This document shows positions 32,424-40,212 of a DNA stretch of 64,000 bases, piece by piece. The position numbers and the translations under genes are program-made. How positions within the stretch are numbered: the first letter of the stretch is position 1; each line of letters begins with the position of its first letter. Origin of the DNA: Ensifer adhaerens (GTDB taxonomy: Bacteria > Pseudomonadota > Alphaproteobacteria > Rhizobiales > Rhizobiaceae); contig NZ_CP083350.1 of the NCBI RefSeq assembly GCF_020035535.1, positions 310,001 through 374,000 on the forward strand, read 5' to 3'. The notes under the pieces were generated by a model. It was not told the DNA's origin, did not search any database, and saw only the letters and a program-made list of their open reading frames with translations.

Positions 32424-35015
32424 ATGGCGCTGAGCATCCCTTCGGTCCACGGAACGCTGAACGTTGTAGACCTCCGCGCAGATTTCGGACCTGATTTCGA
32501 ACGCCTGCCCTGGGTTCTGCGCATTCTGCTTGAAAACGTCGCACGCAAGGACGCCGCCCAGTTGGCCTCGACCATCGCGGCGCTCAAATCCTGGCTCGAA
32601 GCAGGAACGAGCGAAGCGGAGATCGCATTCCACCCTTCCCGGGTGCTGATGCACGACACGACCTGCGTGCCGGCTCTCGTCGATATTGCCGCCATGCGCG
32701 ATGCGATCGCGGAAGCCGGTGGCGATCCGGACGCGTTGAGCCCGGTTCTTCCGGTCGATGTCTCCATCGACCACAGCGTCGCTGTCGACCGGTACGGCCA
32801 GCCCGACGCTCGCCGCTTCAACATGCAGCGCGAAATGGACAGAAACAGCGAGCGCTATCGCCTGATGAAATGGGCGACCCAGGCCCTGCCAGGTGTCAAG
32901 GTGCACCCCCCGGGAACCGGGATCATGCATACGATCAACCTCGAGCAACTTGCAAAGGTGATTTCCGTCGAGGAACGCGGTGGGGAACAATGGGCCGTGC
33001 CGGATACGCTGATCGGCACCGACAGCCATACACCGATGATCAACGGCATCGGCGTATTGGCCTGGGGCGTCGGCGGCCTCGAGGCCGAGAGTGTCTTCTT
33101 TGGTTTTCCGGTGACGCTGCGCATTCCTGATGTGGTCGGCGTGCGGCTGAAAGGAAGGCTGACGCCAGGCGTTCTGTCTACCGATCTCGCGCTGGAAGTG
33201 ACCCATCTGCTGCGACGTCATGGAATATCAGGCGAATTTGTCGAGTTTTTCGGCGAGGGTGTTTCGACGCTTTCGGCCGGAGATCGCGCGGTCGTTGCCA
33301 ACATGGCGCCGGAATACGGCGCCTCGACGGGTTACTTTCCGATAGACGAACAAGCCCTCGCCTATCTCAGCCGGACGGGTCGGTCTCCGTCCCATTGCCA
33401 ACTCGTCCGCGACTCCGCGAAGGGGCTCGGCCTCTGGTTCGAGCCTGCGGCTTCGCCGCGCTATACCCGCGTGATCGAGCTCGACCTCACGGTGGTCGAA
33501 CCCTTGATGGCCGGTCCACGGCGCCCGCAGGACAAGCTGGCACTGGCCGATGCCTTGGGTGTACTTGAGACCGCATGCGGCCGGCCCTTGGAGCAAGGCA
33601 CCCCCGGCATACCGGACGGCGCAATCGCGATCGCCGCGATCACGAGCTGCACCAACACGTCGGATCAACGACTGCTGGCCGCGGCAGGCCTGGTCGCCCG
33701 CAATGCCAACCGGTTAGGCCTGCGCCCGCCCTACTGGGTCAAGACATCGCTGGCACCCGGCTCGCCATCCGCCGAACTGTTTTTGAGGAGAAGCGGCCTG
33801 CTTGCCGAGCTTGAGGCCGTCGGTTTCGGCATCGTCGGCCACGGATGCACCACCTGCATCGGAAACTCTGGACCCCTTCAAAGCGAGATGGCCGACGCGA
33901 TCGGCGGCGGTACGATCGCGGCAGCCCTGCTTTCGGGAAATCGCAATTTTCCCGGCCGCGTGCATCCAAGTCTCCAGTTCGGTTTCCTGGCATCGCCGCC
34001 GCACGTTCTGGCCCTATCCTTGATTGGAAAGTTCGTTCCGGACCCAATGAACACGGAGATCGCGCGAGCCGCCGACGGAACGCCCATGCGCCTCGGCGAC
34101 TTGATCCCTGCCGACGGGGAGATCGATGCCGTTCTCCAGCAGCACTCCGATCCGCAGGACTACCACCGCGCGTTCCTGGACGCGGAACGAAACGAGGCCT
34201 GGCATGCGTTGGCCGCGCCAACGTCATCGACGTTTCCGTGGGACGAAACCTCAACCTACATCCGACGGCCACCCTTTGCCGTCGCAGGCGCGCCCAGCCG
34301 CCTGGGGACCTACGTGGCGCACCCCTTGCTCGTGCTCGGAGATGACATGACCACGGACCACATCTCGCCGGCCGGCCAGATTGGCGCCACCAGCTATGCC
34401 GGCCGCCACCTCGTTGCCGCCGGTGATCCCGCAAACGATCTCAACGTTTACGCCGCCCGTCGCGGCAACTGGAGGGTGATGGTGCGCGGCCTCTTCGACA
34501 ATCGCTCGGCCGCCAACCACCTCCTCGACGGTAGGCCCGCGTTAACGACCGTGCACGCACCGACAGGGGAAGAGGCTCCGCTATGGGAGGTAGCCGAACG
34601 CTACCGATCGGAGCAGCGCTCCGTCGTCGTCGTTGCAGCAGAACGCTACGGCGCCGGATCATCGCGTGACTGGGCGGCGAAAGGCATCGGGCTGCTCGGG
34701 GTACGGGCAGTGATCGCCTTGAGCTTTGAGCGGATTCACCGCACCAACCTGATCGGCATGGGTGTTCTTCCCATCATTCTCCAGGATCAGAAGGTGCCGC
34801 TGATATCAGCTCTTGACCTCCTGGAGATCGATGCGACGGCCATTTGTCCGCGCGGGCCGGTGCCCTTGGTTCTGAAACGCGCCTCCGGCGAAAACGTAAC
34901 GCTGGTGGCTCGGGCGGCGGTGGAAACGGAGCAAGAGGTGGAGACGCTTCGAGCAGGCGGGATGATCCCTCAGATTCTCGACCGCCACCTCAAGGCGCAC
35001 GGCCTGGTGCCTTGA
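32424..35015 (+). CDS. Aconitase-family [4Fe-4S] hydratase, divergent paralogue of AcnA
   Basis: An 863-residue protein of the AcnA/IRP group with the three cluster cysteines Cys409 (SCTNTSD), Cys475 and Cys478 (GHGCTTCIGNSGPL), the Asp-His pair in VSIDHSV (116-117) and the C-terminal swivel domain with GAGSSRDWAAKG. At residues 75-82 it reads LMHDTTCV where AcnA has a QDFTG-type motif, so a substrate-contacting glutamine is replaced by His77. That points to a substrate other than citrate, though aconitase activity is possible. GGAG precedes the start. It is divergent from the GntR gene and carries its own copy of the shared operator. Confidence 0.85.
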   Translation: MALSIPSVHGTLNVVDLRADFGPDFERLPWVLRILLENVARKDAAQLASTIAALKSWLEAGTSEAEIAFHPSRVLMHDTTCVPALVDIAAMRDAIAEAGGDPDALSPVLPVDVSIDHSVAVDRYGQPDARRFNMQREMDRNSERYRLMKWATQALPGVKVHPPGTGIMHTINLEQLAKVISVEERGGEQWAVPDTLIGTDSHTPMINGIGVLAWGVGGLEAESVFFGFPVTLRIPDVVGVRLKGRLTPGVLSTDLALEVTHLLRRHGISGEFVEFFGEGVSTLSAGDRAVVANMAPEYGASTGYFPIDEQALAYLSRTGRSPSHCQLVRDSAKGLGLWFEPAASPRYTRVIELDLTVVEPLMAGPRRPQDKLALADALGVLETACGRPLEQGTPGIPDGAIAIAAITSCTNTSDQRLLAAAGLVARNANRLGLRPPYWVKTSLAPGSPSAELFLRRSGLLAELEAVGFGIVGHGCTTCIGNSGPLQSEMADAIGGGTIAAALLSGNRNFPGRVHPSLQFGFLASPPHVLALSLIGKFVPDPMNTEIARAADGTPMRLGDLIPADGEIDAVLQQHSDPQDYHRAFLDAERNEAWHALAAPTSSTFPWDETSTYIRRPPFAVAGAPSRLGTYVAHPLLVLGDDMTTDHISPAGQIGATSYAGRHLVAAGDPANDLNVYAARRGNWRVMVRGLFDNRSAANHLLDGRPALTTVHAPTGEEAPLWEVAERYRSEQRSVVVVAAERYGAGSSRDWAAKGIGLLGVRAVIALSFERIHRTNLIGMGVLPIILQDQKVPLISALDLLEIDATAICPRGPVPLVLKRASGENVTLVARAAVETEQEVETLRAGGMIPQILDRHLKAHGLVP

Positions 35016-35183
35016 CGGATGGGCTTCGAGCAACACGGCACCGAAACTGCAAAACACATGAAAGTGGCGCGGCTTCCAATCTCGTCATCGTGAAGAATCC
35101 GCCCGGCGCCCGTTTGCCGATCGGTAGATATGGATTGTCGATAGGCCTGGAGTATGTCAGCTTCCCGTTTGGGAGGCCGATCG

Positions 35184-37055
35184 ATGACAACGCAACTATC
35201 GCATATACGTGAGATAGAGCGTGTCGGCCTGGGCGCTGCGAGCCCGCGCGATGCACCTGTCGTCCAGTCCTGGCTGCGCTGCCTCAACGATTACAAGCTG
35301 GATCCTACGATCGCGCAGGAAGCCTATATCGTTCCGGGATCGAAGCTGCGCGAGCATCGCGAACAGGCGGAAGAACTGATCCGCATCGGTCGTTCGGGCC
35401 TTGAAGGGCTGTTCAACCAAGTCGCCGAGCAGAACTATGTTCTGTTGCTGTCCGATGCACGCGGCGTCACCGTCGATTTCATGGGCGATCCGACCTTCGA
35501 CAATCAGCTTCGCAAGGCGGGGCTCTATCTCGGCTCGGAATGGTCGGAAAACCGCGCGGGCACCTGCGCCGTCGGGGCCTGTATCGTCTCCGGCGAGCCG
35601 GTCATCATTCATCAGGACGATCATTTCGACGCCAGCCATATCGGGCTGACCTGTACGGCGGCGCCTGTGTTCGACACGCTCGGCGATCTGACCGCCGTGC
35701 TCGACATCTCCCAGCTCCGTTCACCCACCGCCAAGACGAGCCAGCAACTGGCCCTGCATCTGGTATCCGCCACTGCGCGGCGGATCGAGCTTGCCAACCT
35801 CATGACCCGCACCCGCAACGACTGGGTCCTGCGGCTTGCGCGCTCCCCGGAATTCCTTGACGTCGACCCGGACGCCGCCATCGCCCTTGATGGCAGCGGG
35901 CGCATCACCGGCATGACCCACGGCGGCTTCGGCGCACTCGCGCGCTCGATGAACATCCGCGGCCTCAGAACACGCGATTTCCTGGGCCTCCCGGTCTCCG
36001 AGGTCTTCGATATCGACGTGGACGACCTGCCAAACTTCATGCGCGGCCGGCCGAACGGCGAACGCCTGCTCCGAGCCAAAAGTGGGCTGGTCCTTTTCGC
36101 CAGTGCCATCGCACCCGTTGTCAGCCACCGCGCGCCCGCCGTGCCCGAACAGCACCTCCCGCGGGCCTTGCGCGATCTCAGCCACGGCGACACCGCAATG
36201 GAGCGGGTGCAGACCCGTGCGGCGAAACTGGCCACCCGCCGCATTCCCATTCTCATTCAAGGGGAAACGGGTAGCGGCAAGGAATATCTCGCTCGCGCGA
36301 TCCATGACAGTTGCGGCGACAACGGCAATTTCGTCGCCGTCAATTGCGCGGCCATCCCGGAGCACCTCATCGAATCCGAACTATTCGGCTACGCTCCCGG
36401 CGCCTTTACCGGCGCCAGCCAGAAGGGCAAGCGCGGCCTGATCGAGGATGCCGACGGCGGAACCCTGTTCCTCGACGAGATCGGCGACATGCCGCTCTCG
36501 CTGCAAAGCCGATTGTTGCGCGTGCTCTCGGAAAACGAGATCCAACCGGTCGGCGCGCTGAAGGCTCGCCCGATCCGCCTGCGCGTGGTATCCGCATCCC
36601 ACCGCGATCTGGCGGAGCTGGTGAAGGAGGGCCGTTTCCGGGAAGACCTCTATTATCGCCTGAATGCCGCAATGCTCGTGCTCCCCGCCTTGCGAGAGCG
36701 TCAGGATCTCGGCTGGCTGATCGACCAGTTGCTCCTTCGCGTCGAGAAGGAAAACAACGAGTCCTATCGCATCGACAAGCCCGCCCGGGCAGTCTTGCTC
36801 GCGCATGAATGGCCGGGAAATCTGCGCGAACTTTCGAACGTTCTGCGGGTGGCTGCCGCCCTTTCCGAGAATGGCCTCATCGACACCGAGTGCCTGCCGG
36901 AGCATCTTTTCTCCGCCGCCCTCCATTCGCTGCCGGGCGAGGATGATGGGCTGCGCCAGGCACTCAGAGACTGCGGCGACAACGTCTCGGCACTTGCGAG
37001 AAAGCTCGGCGTCAACCGTTCCACCATCCACCGTCGCCTGAAGCGTATCAACTGA
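35184..37055 (+). CDS. AcoR-like sigma-54-dependent activator (GAF, AAA+, Fis)
   Basis: A 623-residue enhancer-binding protein. An N-terminal GAF-type sensor region (about residues 60-200, LSDARGVTVDFMGD, ENRAGTCAVGACIVSGEPV) is followed by a central AAA+ domain with Walker A GETGSGKE, the sigma-54 contact loop GAFTGAS and Walker B GGTLFLDEIGD, and a C-terminal Fis helix-turn-helix (ALARKLGVNRSTIHRRLKR). The start at 35184 has GGGAGG upstream. AcoR proteins activate alcohol/acetoin or related catabolic genes in response to a small carbonyl or alcohol. A sigma-54 promoter and symmetric repeats lie directly after this gene and before the alcohol dehydrogenase gene, its probable target. Confidence 0.88.
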   Translation: MTTQLSHIREIERVGLGAASPRDAPVVQSWLRCLNDYKLDPTIAQEAYIVPGSKLREHREQAEELIRIGRSGLEGLFNQVAEQNYVLLLSDARGVTVDFMGDPTFDNQLRKAGLYLGSEWSENRAGTCAVGACIVSGEPVIIHQDDHFDASHIGLTCTAAPVFDTLGDLTAVLDISQLRSPTAKTSQQLALHLVSATARRIELANLMTRTRNDWVLRLARSPEFLDVDPDAAIALDGSGRITGMTHGGFGALARSMNIRGLRTRDFLGLPVSEVFDIDVDDLPNFMRGRPNGERLLRAKSGLVLFASAIAPVVSHRAPAVPEQHLPRALRDLSHGDTAMERVQTRAAKLATRRIPILIQGETGSGKEYLARAIHDSCGDNGNFVAVNCAAIPEHLIESELFGYAPGAFTGASQKGKRGLIEDADGGTLFLDEIGDMPLSLQSRLLRVLSENEIQPVGALKARPIRLRVVSASHRDLAELVKEGRFREDLYYRLNAAMLVLPALRERQDLGWLIDQLLLRVEKENNESYRIDKPARAVLLAHEWPGNLRELSNVLRVAAALSENGLIDTECLPEHLFSAALHSLPGEDDGLRQALRDCGDNVSALARKLGVNRSTIHRRLKRIN

Positions 37056-37056
37056 C

Positions 37057-37093
37057 GCAACGCCTGCAACACCTGTTGCGCAGCGACTGTTGC
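37057..37093 (+). promoter_or_regulatory. Upstream activator repeats (TGTTGC/GCAACA)
   Basis: GCAAC (37057-37061), GCAACA (37066-37071), TGTTGC (37074-37079) and TGTTGC (37088-37093) form one perfect inverted repeat with a 2-base centre flanked by further half-sites. The distance of about 75-110 bases to the -24 element suits an enhancer site. The regulator gene ends 1 base upstream. Confidence 0.6.
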
Positions 37094-37166
37094 ATTCCCC
37101 GAGATTTTAACTCGCTTCCATTCTCAAGCCATTGATATCACGTTCAAAATAGACAGGTCTGCGATC

Positions 37167-37182
37167 TGGCATGCGACTTGCT
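37167..37182 (+). promoter_or_regulatory. Sigma-54 (-24/-12) promoter
   Basis: TGGCATG (37167-37173), four bases, then TTGCT (37178-37182) agrees with the TGGCACR-N4-TTGCW consensus at all but one position. It is 36 bases before the alcohol dehydrogenase start and follows an AcoR-like gene. Confidence 0.78.
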
Positions 37183-37217
37183 GCCTCTCCTGTGCAAGAA
37201 CAACAGGAGGAAACACA

Positions 37218-38291
37218 ATGAAAGCTCTGCGCTTTCACGCTGCCAAGGATCTACGCATTGACGATGTCGAGCCCCCGCCTGCGCCCGGGCCCGGCGAGGT
37301 GTTGGTGGAGAATCGTTTCTGCGGCATCTGCGGGACCGATCTGCACGAATACGCCTACGGCCCGATCTTCATCCCCAAGGAGCCGCATCCCTTTACGGCT
37401 GCTCATGGACCGCAGATCCTCGGCCATGAATTCGGCGGCGTCGTGAAGGCAATCGGCGAAGGGGTTAGCCATGTGAAACCGGGCGACCGCGTCTCGATCC
37501 AGCCGCTGATCATGCCGCGGCGCGGCGACTATTATGCCGATCGCGGTCTGTTTCATCTGAGCGCCAACCTCGCCCTTGCAGGCCTCTCCTGGCACTCCGG
37601 GGGGATGGCGGAAGCGGCCCTTCTCAACGACTACAATGTCCAGCCCATTCCCGATGCGCTGTCCGACGAGGAGGCCGCTCTGATCGAGCCGACCGCGGTC
37701 GCCGTATATGCATGCGATCGCGGCGGCGTTACCGCCGGCAACAGCGTGCTGGTCACGGGCGCAGGACCGATCGGCATTCTCGTCGCCATGGCAGCGCGGG
37801 CCGCCGGCGCATCGAAGATCTTTCTCTCTGATCTCAACGAGACGCGACTTTCCTTGGCGAAGGAAGCACTCGGCGAGGTCCGCACCATCAATCCAAAGAT
37901 GGAAAAGGTCAGCGATGTTGTCCAGGCCGAAACCGAGGGCGGCGTCGGTTGCGACGTCGCCATCGAGTGCGTCGGCAACGAACATGCGCTCAAGAACTGC
38001 GCGAGCGCCGTGCGCAAGCAGGGCGTCGTCGTGCAGACCGGCCTTCATCCCGGTGAGAACCCGCTGAACTGGTTCGACGTGACCTTCAAGGACATCGATA
38101 TTCGTGGTTCGTGGGCCTACCCGACCCACTACTGGCCGCGCGTGGCGCGCCTGATCGCCAGCGGCCAGATACCGGCTCGTCGCATCGTCACGAAATATGT
38201 CTCGCTCAGCGAGGCCGTTTCGGCGGGGTTCGACCAGTTGCTCGATCCCGCCGGCACCCATCTGAAAATAATGGTCGACCTCAAGCGTTAG
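37218..38291 (+). CDS. Zinc-type alcohol dehydrogenase, butanediol dehydrogenase-like
   Basis: A 357-residue medium-chain dehydrogenase with catalytic zinc ligands in RFCGICGTDLHEY and ILGHEFGG and the NAD-binding loop GAGPIGILVAMAA. The four cysteines that hold the structural zinc in most family members are absent: the lobe reads PLIMPRRGDYYADRGLFHLS. Its overall pattern is that of (R,R)-butanediol dehydrogenases. AGGAGG precedes the start. It opens a sigma-54-controlled unit with a flavin monooxygenase and would oxidise a secondary alcohol or acetoin-like compound; the substrate is inferred only. Confidence 0.82.
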   Translation: MKALRFHAAKDLRIDDVEPPPAPGPGEVLVENRFCGICGTDLHEYAYGPIFIPKEPHPFTAAHGPQILGHEFGGVVKAIGEGVSHVKPGDRVSIQPLIMPRRGDYYADRGLFHLSANLALAGLSWHSGGMAEAALLNDYNVQPIPDALSDEEAALIEPTAVAVYACDRGGVTAGNSVLVTGAGPIGILVAMAARAAGASKIFLSDLNETRLSLAKEALGEVRTINPKMEKVSDVVQAETEGGVGCDVAIECVGNEHALKNCASAVRKQGVVVQTGLHPGENPLNWFDVTFKDIDIRGSWAYPTHYWPRVARLIASGQIPARRIVTKYVSLSEAVSAGFDQLLDPAGTHLKIMVDLKR

Positions 38292-38305
38292 GCCGGTCCG
38301 CATTG

Positions 38306-38334
38306 CGGGACGGTTGAGGAGCCGTCCCGTTTTT
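38306..38334 (+). terminator. Rho-independent terminator/attenuator between the dehydrogenase and monooxygenase genes
   Basis: CGGGACGG (38306-38313) pairs with CCGTCCCG (38322-38329) around an 8-base loop, followed by five T. Since the next gene starts 24 bases later without a clear own promoter, partial read-through may set the ratio of the two proteins. Confidence 0.7.
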
Positions 38335-38358
38335 CATCACAGAGCAGGAGGATAAAGG

Positions 38359-40158
38359 ATGCTCGAGAAGACCCCCACCACCCGCGTTCAGGCACAGCTT
38401 GATGCCCTTGGCGCTGCACTCGAAACCGGCCGTATCGGCGATGCGGTCAACCTGTTTGCGGAGGAATGCTACTGGCGTGACCTCGTCGCCTTTACCTGGA
38501 ACCTCAAGACCGTCGAAGGCCGGGATCAGGTGCGCGACATGCTTCAGGCACAGCTTGCCTCTGCAAAGCCCTCCAACTGGCGCGTCGCCACCGGCGAAGA
38601 AGCAACCGAGGCAGATGGCGTACTTGAAAGCTGGATTTCGTTCGAGACGGCAACCGGACGCGGCTACGGCCTCGTGCGCATCAAGAACGGTCTGATCTGG
38701 ACGCTGCTGACGGCACTGGCCGAACTCAAGGGCCACGAGGAGAAATCCGGCTTTACCCGCCCACTTGGTGCAAAACACGGCCAGAATGTCGGCGCGAAAA
38801 CCTGGAAGGAGGAGCGCGAGCACGAGGAGCGCACTCTCGGCTATGAGAAGCAACCCTATGTCGTGATCATCGGCGGCGGACAGGGTGGCATTGCGCTCGG
38901 CGCCCGGCTTCGCCAACTCGGCGTTCCCACCATCATCCTCGAAAAGAACGACCGGCCAGGCGACAGCTGGCGCAAGCGCTACAAGTCGCTCTGCCTGCAT
39001 GACCCCGTCTGGTACGACCATCTGCCCTACATCGACTTCCCAAAGAACTGGCCGGTCTTTGCGCCGAAGGACAAGATCGGCGACTGGCTGGAATTCTACA
39101 CCAAGGTGATGGAGCTGAACTACTGGACACGCTCCACCGCCAAATCGGCAAAATGGGACGAAACCGCGAAGGAATGGACTATCGTCGTCGACCGCGACGG
39201 TGAGGAAGTGGTGTTGCGGCCGAAGCAACTCGTCTTTGCGACAGGCATGTCCGGCAAGGCAAACATTCCGAATTTCAAGGGCCGTGAGCGCTTTGAGGGT
39301 GACCAGCATCATTCCTCGCAGCATCCGGGACCTGATGGCTACAAGGGCAAGAAGGTCGTCGTGATCGGCTCGAACAATTCGGCCCATGACATCTGCGCAG
39401 CACTTTACGAGGCGGGCGTCGAGGTCACGATGATCCAGCGCTCGACGACCCATATCGTCAAGTCCGACACGCTGATGGATATCGGCCTCGGTGGGCTCTA
39501 TTCAGAACAGGCGCTGGCCAATGGCGTGACGACGGGCAAGGCGGACCTCATCTTCGCCTCGCTTCCCTACCGGATCATGCACGAGTTCCAGATCCCGCTT
39601 TACGACAAGATGCGCGAGCGTGACGCCGACTTTTACGCGGCGCTGGAGAAGGCCGGCTTCCAGCTGGATTGGGGCGCGGATGGCTCCGGTCTCTTCATGA
39701 AGTACCTGCGCCGCGGGTCCGGATACTACATCGATATCGGCGCGTCGCAGCTGATCATCGATGGCAAGGTGAAGCTTGCCGCTGGACAGGTGGAAGAGAT
39801 CACCGAAACCTCCATAAAACTCTCTGGCGGCAAGGAGATTCCTGCCGACGTCATCGTCTATGCTACGGGTTACGGCTCGATGAACGGCTGGGTCGCCGAT
39901 CTCATCGACCAGGAGACAGCCGACAAGGTCGGCAAGGTCTGGGGGCTCGGCTCCGATACGCCGAAGGATCCCGGCCCCTGGGAGGGCGAGCAACGCAACA
40001 TGTGGAAGCCGACGCAACAGGATTCCCTGTGGTTCCACGGCGGCAACCTCCACCAGTCGCGCCATTATTCGCAGTATCTCTCACTGCAATTGAAGGCACG
40101 AATGGAGGGCATTGAGACGCCGGTCTATGGCCTGCAGAGCGTTCATCACAAACGCTGA
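38359..40158 (+). CDS. FAD-dependent monooxygenase (FMO/BVMO-like) with SnoaL-like N-terminal domain
   Basis: A 599-residue protein. Residues 1 to about 125 look like a SnoaL/NTF2-type domain (ALETGRIGDAVNLFAEECYW); the rest is a flavin monooxygenase with FAD site VVIIGGGQGGIALGARL and NADPH site KVVVIGSNNSAHDICAALY, and an FxGxxxHxS-type stretch FEGDQHHSSQ. Such enzymes add oxygen to carbonyl compounds (Baeyer-Villiger) or to N and S atoms. Together with the upstream dehydrogenase and an AcoR-like activator it suggests oxidation of an alcohol to a ketone and further oxygenation. Ribosome site AGCAGGAGG is present. Confidence 0.82.
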   Translation: MLEKTPTTRVQAQLDALGAALETGRIGDAVNLFAEECYWRDLVAFTWNLKTVEGRDQVRDMLQAQLASAKPSNWRVATGEEATEADGVLESWISFETATGRGYGLVRIKNGLIWTLLTALAELKGHEEKSGFTRPLGAKHGQNVGAKTWKEEREHEERTLGYEKQPYVVIIGGGQGGIALGARLRQLGVPTIILEKNDRPGDSWRKRYKSLCLHDPVWYDHLPYIDFPKNWPVFAPKDKIGDWLEFYTKVMELNYWTRSTAKSAKWDETAKEWTIVVDRDGEEVVLRPKQLVFATGMSGKANIPNFKGRERFEGDQHHSSQHPGPDGYKGKKVVVIGSNNSAHDICAALYEAGVEVTMIQRSTTHIVKSDTLMDIGLGGLYSEQALANGVTTGKADLIFASLPYRIMHEFQIPLYDKMRERDADFYAALEKAGFQLDWGADGSGLFMKYLRRGSGYYIDIGASQLIIDGKVKLAAGQVEEITETSIKLSGGKEIPADVIVYATGYGSMNGWVADLIDQETADKVGKVWGLGSDTPKDPGPWEGEQRNMWKPTQQDSLWFHGGNLHQSRHYSQYLSLQLKARMEGIETPVYGLQSVHHKR

Positions 40159-40173
40159 CGAAGGTGCAACAAC

Positions 40174-40198
40174 GAGAGGGCGGCTTGCCCGCCCTCTC
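40174..40198. terminator. Bidirectional terminator between convergent genes
   Basis: GAGAGGGCGG (40174-40183) pairs exactly with CCGCCCTCTC (40189-40198) around a 5-base loop, between the monooxygenase gene and the convergent MFS gene. Confidence 0.68.
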
Positions 40199-40212
40199 TC
40201 ACTATCCCTGGC

